From JBBDYH01 sp040901795 (GTDB taxonomy: Bacteria; Planctomycetota; Planctomycetia; Pirellulales; JALHPA01), in contig JBBDYH010000006.1 in assembly GCA_040901795.1 (NCBI GenBank), positions 1-53,693 on the forward strand: 53,693 nt of DNA, in the 5' to 3' direction. A program made the position numbers and the translations under genes. How positions within the stretch are numbered: the first letter of the stretch is position 1; the number at the start of each line of letters is the position of its first letter. Positions 7,404 through 14,023 of the stretch are shown here, one piece after another. The notes below the pieces were generated by a model, which searched no databases, had not been told where the DNA came from, and saw only the letters and a list, made by a program, of their open reading frames with translations.

Positions 7404-8306
7404 ATGGTACCGCGTTGGTTTGTTTGGACTGTCGCGACGCTGCTCGCCTGGGGTATCTGGGCGATTCTCGCCAAGCGGATTGGCGACGCACTGTCGCCCG
7501 TCCAGAGTCAGGTGCTCTCGACGCTCGGGCTACTGCCAATTCTCGCGGCGCTGGCGCTGCACAAAGACACCCAGCCCACGGGAAACCGACGGCGGGGAAT
7601 CCTCTTGGCGTTCGCGTCCGGCGTAGTTTCGTGCCTCGGCAACATCCCGTACTACACGGCGCTCAGCGGCGGCGCTAAGGCCGCCACAGTTGTGCCGCTA
7701 ACCTCTCTGTATCCGCTGATTACCGTGCTGTTGGCCGCGGCGTTGCTTAAGGAACGCCTGAATCGGATTCAGGCGAGTGGCGTCGTTCTCTCGCTCGCGG
7801 CCATTTACTTGTTCAACGTACCCGACGAGCAGGGATATCTCTCGCACTGGATTGTGCTGGCTTTGGTGTCGATTGTCCTCTGGGGCGCTGCTGCGCTCTT
7901 GCAAAAGATGGCCACCAATGAGATCTCAGGGTCGGCCTCGGCTCTCTGGTTTCTGGTCGCCTTCACCGTGGTTGCGGGTGGCATGCTGACCTATGAGCCG
8001 CTGCCCGAAGAGGTTTCGCCGCGAATTTGGATTCTGGTGAGCGGGCTTGGTTTCGCTTTGGCGTTGGGCAATTTCACAATTCTGTTGGCCTTTGCCACCG
8101 GGGGCAAGGCGTCGATCATCACGCCGCTGACCGGACTGTATCCGCTGGTGAGCATTCCGATTGCAATTCTCGCACTCGGTGAAACAATGAACTGGCGTGA
8201 ATCGTTGGGCGTGGCGTTTGCGCTGGCCGGCGTGGTCACGCTCTCTTGGGAATCGCGGCCGGCTGCTGAAATTGGTTCCGATTTGCTCAGTGAAAGTCCG
8301 CCATGA
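7404..8306 (+). CDS. EamA/DMT-family membrane transporter
   Basis: The 300-aa product consists almost entirely of hydrophobic helices, consistent with ten transmembrane segments in two EamA repeats (about residues 3-135 and 145-285). Each repeat ends with the typical PLTSLYPLITVLLAA / PLTGLYPLVSIPIAI segment followed by an acidic E-R or E-T turn and a GVxLxLAAIYL-type last helix. DMT proteins export or import amino acids, nucleosides or sugars; specificity cannot be read here. The start at 7404 begins directly with the first helix. Its stop overlaps the next ATG (ATGA, 8303-8306), so it is translationally coupled to the homocysteine methyltransferase and may handle a substrate or product of that operon. 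Confidence 0.8.
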   Translation: MVPRWFVWTVATLLAWGIWAILAKRIGDALSPVQSQVLSTLGLLPILAALALHKDTQPTGNRRRGILLAFASGVVSCLGNIPYYTALSGGAKAATVVPLTSLYPLITVLLAAALLKERLNRIQASGVVLSLAAIYLFNVPDEQGYLSHWIVLALVSIVLWGAAALLQKMATNEISGSASALWFLVAFTVVAGGMLTYEPLPEEVSPRIWILVSGLGFALALGNFTILLAFATGGKASIITPLTGLYPLVSIPIAILALGETMNWRESLGVAFALAGVVTLSWESRPAAEIGSDLLSESPP

Positions 8307-9247
8307 CCCGCTTTCTGGAATTGCTGCAACAGGGCGTCATTTTGGGCGACGGCGGGTACCTGATCGAGCTCGAACGACGTGGCTATGTGAATAGCGGCTC
8401 GGAGAGCGAACAAGTCGGCACCGGACGAGGCAGCGGCGAGTTTACGCCGCAGGTCGCCATTGAAAACCCTGTCGCGCTGCGCGAGTTGCACCAGGAGTTT
8501 TTGAACTCCGGTTCGCAGGTTCTCCAGGCGCTCACCTTTTTCGGCACGCGCGAAAAACTCAGTCGCGCGGGCTATGGCGCCCGGACCGAAGCCATCAACG
8601 CCGCCGCGGTTCGGCTGGCCAAGGAGGTGGCTGGCGACAAGGCCTTGGTGGCGGGCAGTATTTCGCGAACTCAGCTTGTCGAGCGCCGCGAACCCGACGC
8701 GCTGGGCAAAGCGCGGGACCATATCGCCGAGCAGGTCTCGTTGCTCAAGGACGCGGGCGTCGACCTGCTCATCCTGGAAACCTTCTTTCACCTCGCCGAG
8801 ATGCAAGTGGCACTGGAATGTGCCGCCGAAAGCGGGTTGCCCGTCGTGGCAACCATGAGCTTCCGCCCGCTCATCGAGGCGTGTTCGGACGGACATACGC
8901 CCGCCGAATGTGCCCGTGTAATGGCTGCGCTGGGAGCCGACGCCGTCGGCGCCAACTGCGAGCAAGAGCCGGAACGCATGTTGCCGATTTTGCGCCAGAT
9001 GCGCGATGCGGTCGATGTGCCGATCGCAGCTCAACCCGCCGCTTTTCGCACGACGCACGAATGCCACTCGTTCACGCGCCAGCCGGCGTTTCCCGACGAT
9101 CTTGAAACCATTCAAGTCTCGCGGCGCGAATTCGTGGAGTTCGGCAAAGTCGCAGAGAATGAGGGCATCCGTTTCGTGGGCGGCTGCTGCGGTTGCAACG
9201 CGGCTTATATTCGCGCTCTGTCGCGCGGGCTGGCAACGGCTCCATGA
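8303..9247 (+). CDS. Homocysteine S-methyltransferase family protein
   Basis: The 314-aa product matches the Pfam S-methyl_trans barrel. It opens with ILGDGGYLIELERRGY, has the QALTFFGTREKL segment, and carries the three zinc-binding cysteines expected of the family: one in GANCE (about residue 219) and a pair in GGCCGCN (about 295). Family members move a methyl group from betaine, S-methylmethionine or methylcobalamin-type donors to homocysteine, giving methionine in the cytoplasm. The donor cannot be decided; the barrel size and lack of a cobalamin domain fit a BHMT- or MmuM-like enzyme. It is joined by ATGA overlaps both upstream (8303-8306) and downstream (9244-9247). Confidence 0.82.
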   Translation: MTRFLELLQQGVILGDGGYLIELERRGYVNSGSESEQVGTGRGSGEFTPQVAIENPVALRELHQEFLNSGSQVLQALTFFGTREKLSRAGYGARTEAINAAAVRLAKEVAGDKALVAGSISRTQLVERREPDALGKARDHIAEQVSLLKDAGVDLLILETFFHLAEMQVALECAAESGLPVVATMSFRPLIEACSDGHTPAECARVMAALGADAVGANCEQEPERMLPILRQMRDAVDVPIAAQPAAFRTTHECHSFTRQPAFPDDLETIQVSRREFVEFGKVAENEGIRFVGGCCGCNAAYIRALSRGLATAP

Positions 9248-10176
9248 CTTGCTTGATCGGCATTGACGTTGGCGGCACCAAAATCGCCGCGGGGCTGGTA
9301 ACGCTACCCGCGGGGGAAGTGCTCGCCCGCCGTCTTCAACCGACATTGCCCGAACGCGGAGGCGAGGCCGTGCTGGCCGACGTGATTGCGCTGGCCCGCT
9401 CGCTTCAGGACGATTCGATTCGGCTTAACACGCCGGCTTGCGGCATCGGCTTCGGCGTTGCGGAGCTGGTGAGCCCCGCAGGCGTCATCCTCGATCAGGC
9501 CACGATTCGGTGGGTGGATTTACCGGTTTCCGCGCGCATCGAGTCGCAAACATCGTTGCCGGCCACGATCGAAGCCGACGTGCGCGCGGCGGCGCGCGGC
9601 GAAGCGGAGTTGGGCGCGGGGCGGGGGCTGCCTTCGTTCCTTTACGTCACCGTGGGCACCGGCATCAGTGCCTGCCTGATATTGGACGGCTCGCCCTACA
9701 GCGGTGCGCGCGGTCTGGCAGGTTCGTTCGCCAGCAGCCGGACTTTAATCGCCGCTGACAGCGGCGAGCTCGTTGCTGGTCCGCCGCTGGAACGGTTTGC
9801 GGGAGGACCGGCGCTTGCTTCGCGTCTTGCCGCACTGCTTCCGAAGTTCACCGGCGCCGCCGCCGACGTGCTGGCGCTCGCCGCGGCCGGCGACGACGCC
9901 GCAATCAGCGTCGTCGATTCCGCGAGCGGCGCGCTCGGAGCGGCGATCGCGCATTTGGTCAATGTTCTGGACCCGCAGGCCATCGTGATCGGCGGCGGTT
10001 TAGGTCTGGCGGGCGGGCGCTACCGCAGTAGCCTCGAACGAGCGCTGCGATCGCATATCTATTCCGATCACCATCGCGACGTTCCGCTTTTCGACGCAGT
10101 GCTTGGCGCCGACGCCGGATGGATCGGCGCGGCATTGGCTGCATATCGATCGTTGAAAGGCAACCACGAGCGATGA
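9244..10176 (+). CDS. ROK-family protein (putative sugar kinase, atypical)
   Basis: The 310-aa product has the ROK/ASKHA phosphate-binding loop near the amino-terminus (GIDVGGTK, 6-13), the TVGTGIS motif and a carboxy-terminal VIGGGLGLAGG adenosine-binding segment. ROK kinases phosphorylate glucose, N-acetylglucosamine or N-acetylmannosamine in the cytoplasm. The canonical ROK zinc site (GH followed by CxCGxxGC) is missing: the sequence after GARGLAG reads SFASSRTLIA, without histidine or cysteines. Some ROK kinases do lack the zinc site, so activity is possible. The next gene encodes an aminosugar-phosphate isomerase, so an amino-sugar kinase role is a reasonable inference. The start at 9244 lies in the ATGA overlap with the upstream stop. 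Confidence 0.75.
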   Translation: MTCLIGIDVGGTKIAAGLVTLPAGEVLARRLQPTLPERGGEAVLADVIALARSLQDDSIRLNTPACGIGFGVAELVSPAGVILDQATIRWVDLPVSARIESQTSLPATIEADVRAAARGEAELGAGRGLPSFLYVTVGTGISACLILDGSPYSGARGLAGSFASSRTLIAADSGELVAGPPLERFAGGPALASRLAALLPKFTGAAADVLALAAAGDDAAISVVDSASGALGAAIAHLVNVLDPQAIVIGGGLGLAGGRYRSSLERALRSHIYSDHHRDVPLFDAVLGADAGWIGAALAAYRSLKGNHER

Positions 10177-10880
10177 CGCCGCAAGTTGTTGTTGATTATC
10201 AAGCGCTCAGCCGTTATGCCGCCGATTGGCTGATCGGGCGGCTGCGTCAACGGCCCGAGGCTCTGGTTTGTCTGGCAACAGGAGCAACGCCGCAAGGGAC
10301 CTATTCCTTGTTGGCGGAGCACGGCGCCGCTGAGCCGGAGCTGGTTGAACGGATGCAGGTCATCAAGCTCGACGAATGGGGTGGCCTGGCCAGGGACGAC
10401 CCGGCGTCGTGCGAGCAGTACCTTCGCCGCGCATTGATTGAGCCGCTTCGGCTTAAGGATCGCTACGTCTCATTTGACAGTGACGCCGCCGATCCCCAGG
10501 CCGAATGTGCGCGAATCGCACGCTGGCTCGCCGAGCACGGTCCCATCGACACCTGTGTGCTCGGGTTGGGTGTCAACGGTCACCTTGGCTTTAACGAACC
10601 GGCGGCCTCTCTTCAGCCGCACGCGCACGTGGCGCAGCTTTCTTCCGCTTCTTTGACGCACGCGATGCTCGACTGTGCGCAGAAGCGACCTGCGTTCGGA
10701 CTGACCTTGGGCATGGCGGACATCCTGCAAGCGCGGCAAGCGCTGCTGCTGGTCAGCGGATCGACGAAAAGAGAGCCACTGCGGCGGCTGCTCAGCGGCC
10801 AGATTGCCACCGACTTTCCGGCGTCGTTACTCTGGCTGCACCGGGATGTGTCGCTAGTGTGCGATGCTGAGGCGGCGTGA
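10173..10880 (+). CDS. Glucosamine/galactosamine-6-phosphate isomerase (deaminase)
   Basis: The 235-aa product has the NagB/AgaI/6-phosphogluconolactonase fold: a phosphate-binding LATGATPQGTY (34-44), the catalytic-base region KLDEWGGL (65-72, Asp67) and GLGVNGHLGFNEP (131-143), which supplies the active-site His and Asn-Glu. It should convert an amino-sugar 6-phosphate to a ketose phosphate plus ammonia. The LDEW variant and short length look more like galactosamine-6-phosphate isomerases than classic NagB (MDEY), so the sugar is left open. It is the last gene of the EamA-methyltransferase-ROK operon (ATGA at 10173-10176). A 25-bp perfect inverted repeat begins 2 nt after its stop. Confidence 0.82.
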   Translation: MTPQVVVDYQALSRYAADWLIGRLRQRPEALVCLATGATPQGTYSLLAEHGAAEPELVERMQVIKLDEWGGLARDDPASCEQYLRRALIEPLRLKDRYVSFDSDAADPQAECARIARWLAEHGPIDTCVLGLGVNGHLGFNEPAASLQPHAHVAQLSSASLTHAMLDCAQKRPAFGLTLGMADILQARQALLLVSGSTKREPLRRLLSGQIATDFPASLLWLHRDVSLVCDAEAA

Positions 10881-10881
10881 A

Positions 10882-10963
10882 GGGGTCGGGAGTCGTTTTT
10901 CGCGGCCGCGCAGTCGCGCGAAAATCCGCCCTCTCAATGCCGCGAAAAACGACTCCCGACCCC
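10882..10963. repeat. 25-bp perfect inverted repeat (REP/MITE-like element)
   Basis: The arms 10882-10906 and 10939-10963 are perfectly complementary over 25 bp and are separated by 32 nt. The outer end begins GGGGTCGGGAGTCG, resembling sequences that flank REP-associated (Y1/RAYT-type) transposase elements in many bacteria. It sits just after the amino-sugar isomerase stop and could also act as a transcriptional barrier. No transposase gene is present here. A weaker relative lies at 45083-45158. Confidence 0.85.
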
Positions 10964-10976
10964 GTTGGCGATTCCG

Positions 10977-11039
10977 ATGTTAAAATTTTGGCATGTAGAG
11001 CTTGACCTCTTCCCAACCTCATGTTAAAAATTTGGCATG
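10977..11039 (+). promoter_or_regulatory. Paired 19-bp direct repeats upstream of blaI-like gene (putative operator)
   Basis: ATGTTAAAATTTTGGCATG at 10977-10995 recurs at 11021-11039 with one change (18/19 identical), offset by 44 bp, about four helical turns. The second copy ends 34 nt before the blaI-like start codon. The position and spacing suggest binding sites for the encoded winged-helix repressor, although they do not match the classical TACA/TGTA BlaI dyad. Confidence 0.6.
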
Positions 11040-11073
11040 CGTCGATTAGGCAGGAGTACCGAAAGGGTCTGTC

Positions 11074-11460
11074 ATGGGTAAAGCCGAGCGAAATCTCAGC
11101 CGCCGCGAGCGCCAGATCATGGACGTGATCTACGCCAAAGAGGTGGCTACCGCGGCGGAAGTTCACTCGGCGCTTCCTGATCCCCCCAGCAAGACGGCCG
11201 TGCGGACGCTGTTGCGGATTCTGGAGACGAAAGGACACCTGACGCACGCCGAGGACGGTCCACGCTACGTCTACCGCGCTGTCCGCTCGCGCCAGCGCGT
11301 CGGCCGCTCGTCGCTGCGGCGTGTGCTCGATACATTCTTCGGGGGCTCTTTGGAGCGGGCGGTGGCCGCCCATTTGACCGATTCGACGACAGAACTATCG
11401 CCTGCGGAGCTCAAGCGGCTTTCACAACTCATCCATCACGCTCGCAAAAAAGGAACGTAG
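11074..11460 (+). CDS. BlaI/MecI/CopY-family transcriptional repressor
   Basis: The 128-aa product has the family length. Residues 7-75 form the winged helix-turn-helix (LSRRERQIMDVIYAKE, then TAAEVHSAL, then KTAVRTLLRILETKGHL, then the EDGPRYVYRA wing), and the carboxy-terminal helices (LRRVLDTFFGGSLERAVAAHL, LSPAELKRLSQLI) form the dimerisation part. Homologues repress their own operon and are inactivated by proteolysis triggered by a BlaR1/MecR1 sensor. Here the next gene, 4 nt downstream, encodes a BlaR1-like M56 metalloprotease fused to an S41 protease, so the pair should form a proteolysis-controlled regulatory unit (inference). Two 19-bp direct repeats upstream suggest autoregulation. 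Confidence 0.9.
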   Translation: MGKAERNLSRRERQIMDVIYAKEVATAAEVHSALPDPPSKTAVRTLLRILETKGHLTHAEDGPRYVYRAVRSRQRVGRSSLRRVLDTFFGGSLERAVAAHLTDSTTELSPAELKRLSQLIHHARKKGT

Positions 11461-11464
11461 GAAC

Positions 11465-14023
11465 ATGTCCACCTTGTCCATCGTTTCGATCTTTGAACGT
11501 TTGACACCTGCCTTGGCCGACCTGGCATGGAGAGGGATGCTCCTGTTTGCGGTCGCGAGCAGCGTGGTTATGGCGATGACCTTTTGCCGTTCCTCGGCGG
11601 CGGCACGCCATTTTGTCTGGACACTGGCGATTGCCGCATCGCTGGCAATTCCGCTGGTCGGCCTGGTCTTGCCGGCGTGGACTATGGAGCTGCCGCTGGC
11701 CGGCAGAATCCAACAGCCCGCCCCGAGTCCAGCCGACGTCCCGCTGGCTTTCGCCGAAATCGATGTCGCGAATCTGCCAGGCCGCATCGTCACGGTTGAC
11801 TCGCGGACGGTCTCAAACAGCTTGCCGCAATCCGCGGCGACGCCAGCGGACGATCAACGTCCGATCGTTTCAGCATCGACCGACGGCGAATCGGCCGACG
11901 CTTTGCCGTGGCAAGTGATCGTCTCGATCGGTTGGGCGCTGGGGCTGGTCGTGGGGCTCGTGCCGCTGGCGATCGGTTCGCTGAGCCTGTGGCGATTGCG
12001 ACGAACGTGCCGACCGGTGACCGACGCGCGATGTCTGCAGATGCTGGCGGAGCTGTGCGAACAACTCGCCCTCAATCGCCAAGTGGTTCTCAAAGCGACC
12101 GATCGTCGCCACATTCCAATGACTTGGGGCATCCGCCGGCCGATCGTGCTGTTGCCCCGCGAAGCAAGCACCTGGGCGAACCCGCGTTTGCGGGCCGTGC
12201 TGTTGCATGAGCTCGCGCATGTGCAACGGTTCGATTGTCTGACTCAGTGGATCGCACAGCTTGCCCGTGCCGTGCATTGGTTCAACCCGCTGGCATGGGT
12301 AGCGGTGCGTGAGCTGCGTCGCGAGCAGGAGCAGGCCTGCGACGATCGGGTGTTGCGAACCGGCCTCTTGGCCGCCGACTACGCCGAACACTTGCTCGCC
12401 GTGGCGTCGCAGCGCCCGCCGTACCGCTTTGCCACCGGAGTCGCCCTGGCGATGGCGCGCTCGTCGCGGATGGATCGACGTCTGCAATCGATTCTGGATG
12501 CTCGCCGCAACCGCAATGCGCTCACGCGGATCAAGGCCTCGGCGACGATCGCGGCCGCGTCTGTTTTGCTCGTACCTTTGGCGACCGCGACGGTCAGTTT
12601 CCAGGTCCAAGCCCAGGAACTCGGCGTACAAGCAGCGGCGAAGGATAACGCCAAATCGGATCGTCAAAACCTGAATGAGCGCGTGGCGGAGCTGCGGCGG
12701 ATGCTGGTCGAACAATACGTGACGGCGCCCGACGAAGAGCAGGTCCTCCGCGGCGCCATTCAAGGAATGGTTAAGTCACTCAACGATCCGTATACAGAGT
12801 ATCTGCCTGCCGACAAGCTGGCTGATCTGCAGCGGCAGATGGAAGGCAAACTCAGCGGAATCGGCGCTCAACTCGATACGCGCGACGGCCGAATCGTTGT
12901 GATCACGCCGCTCGAAGGTTCGCCAGCGCTGAAGGCCGGGGTCCAACCGGGCGACGCCATTCTGGGAATCGACGATCAAACCACGCGCGAGATGAAGCTC
13001 GACGACGCCGTGAAGCGGATTGTGGGCGACACCGGCACGAAGGTGCGGCTGAAGGTGCGTCGCACATCGGGGGAGGTAGTGGACCTGACGATCGAGCGCG
13101 GACCGATCGTCTTGCGTTCCGTGTCGGGCTTCGCGCGCGGCAAAGATCACGGCTGGGAATACCTGCTTGATCGCGAGCATAAGATCGGCTATCTCGCCGT
13201 CAGTCAGTTCGGACCCCGCACTGCCGAGGAGATCAAGGAGGTCGTCGCTGGTCTGCAGAAGGCGGATCTGAAGGGTTTGATTCTCGATCTGCGATTCTCG
13301 CCCGGGGGGTTGCTGCAAGCGGCGTACGAGACGGCTCAACTGTTTCTGGGTGAGGGGACCGTCGTCACGCTTCGCGGGCGCGACGGCGAGGACAAAGCCT
13401 GGAAGTCCAATGGCACGAAAAAAATCGGCGATTTCCCGCTGGTCGTGCTCGTCGGCGAGCAGACGGCGTCGGCGACCGAAGTGCTCGCCGGGGCGCTCAA
13501 GGACAACGATCGAGCGGTTGTCGTAGGGGCTCGGACTTTTGGCAAAGGGTCGGTGCAGACGTTGGTCAGGCTGAACGAAGGCGAAGGCGCGATTCGCTTG
13601 ACGACCGCGTTTTACCATTCGCCCAGCGGTCGCAGCATCGACCGCCGGCCGGGCCAAAAAGTTTGGGGAGTCGACCCCAGTGACGGGTACTTTGTGCCTA
13701 TGACACAGGAAGCGACGGAACGACTACGAGTACGCCGGCTACAGCGTGAGATCCTGGGCGCTGAAGCAAGCGACGTCAGCGATGGGTCAGCCGCGACGAC
13801 TCCCGATGCAATCGCCAAGGACCACGGCGATCCGCAATTGGCCGCCGCCTTACGCACGCTGGTGGCCAGAGTCGTCTCCGGCGAATTCGAAAAGGTAGGC
13901 CAGTCGGCCGAGGCCGCCCAGGAGTACGCCCTCCGCCGGATCGACATCGACCTCCGCCGTGCAGCGCTCACTCGGAGCCTGGAGGAATTGGACCGCGAAT
14001 GGAAGCTGTTGGATCAGCGGTAG
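11465..14023 (+). CDS. Fusion of M56 (BlaR1-like) metalloprotease with PDZ-S41 C-terminal processing protease
   Basis: The 852-aa product joins two protease types. Residues 1-390 are BlaR1/M56-like: hydrophobic helices at about 15-40, 50-70 and 150-175, then the zinc motif HELAH (248-252), HWFNPLAW and EQACDD with the downstream glutamate. A helix near 360-380 (AAASVLLVPLATATVSF) follows. Residues 395-850 are CtpA-like: an S41 N-terminal helix region (LNDPYTEYLP), a PDZ domain (about 460-545, SPALKAGVQPGDAILGID) and the S41 core with Ser669 (QTASATEV) and Lys694 (FGKGSVQ), 25 residues apart as in CtpA. The S41 part replaces the penicillin-binding sensor of BlaR1 and presumably faces the periplasm. 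It is coupled to the BlaI-like gene, and its stop region overlaps the convergent PEP-CTERM gene by 10 nt. Confidence 0.87.
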   Translation: MSTLSIVSIFERLTPALADLAWRGMLLFAVASSVVMAMTFCRSSAAARHFVWTLAIAASLAIPLVGLVLPAWTMELPLAGRIQQPAPSPADVPLAFAEIDVANLPGRIVTVDSRTVSNSLPQSAATPADDQRPIVSASTDGESADALPWQVIVSIGWALGLVVGLVPLAIGSLSLWRLRRTCRPVTDARCLQMLAELCEQLALNRQVVLKATDRRHIPMTWGIRRPIVLLPREASTWANPRLRAVLLHELAHVQRFDCLTQWIAQLARAVHWFNPLAWVAVRELRREQEQACDDRVLRTGLLAADYAEHLLAVASQRPPYRFATGVALAMARSSRMDRRLQSILDARRNRNALTRIKASATIAAASVLLVPLATATVSFQVQAQELGVQAAAKDNAKSDRQNLNERVAELRRMLVEQYVTAPDEEQVLRGAIQGMVKSLNDPYTEYLPADKLADLQRQMEGKLSGIGAQLDTRDGRIVVITPLEGSPALKAGVQPGDAILGIDDQTTREMKLDDAVKRIVGDTGTKVRLKVRRTSGEVVDLTIERGPIVLRSVSGFARGKDHGWEYLLDREHKIGYLAVSQFGPRTAEEIKEVVAGLQKADLKGLILDLRFSPGGLLQAAYETAQLFLGEGTVVTLRGRDGEDKAWKSNGTKKIGDFPLVVLVGEQTASATEVLAGALKDNDRAVVVGARTFGKGSVQTLVRLNEGEGAIRLTTAFYHSPSGRSIDRRPGQKVWGVDPSDGYFVPMTQEATERLRVRRLQREILGAEASDVSDGSAATTPDAIAKDHGDPQLAAALRTLVARVVSGEFEKVGQSAEAAQEYALRRIDIDLRRAALTRSLEELDREWKLLDQR

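Noticed and set aside
10977..11039. Classical BlaI TACA/TGTA operator
   Set aside because: The direct repeats do not contain the TACA-N-TGTA dyad; they are recorded only as a putative operator on position and repetition.
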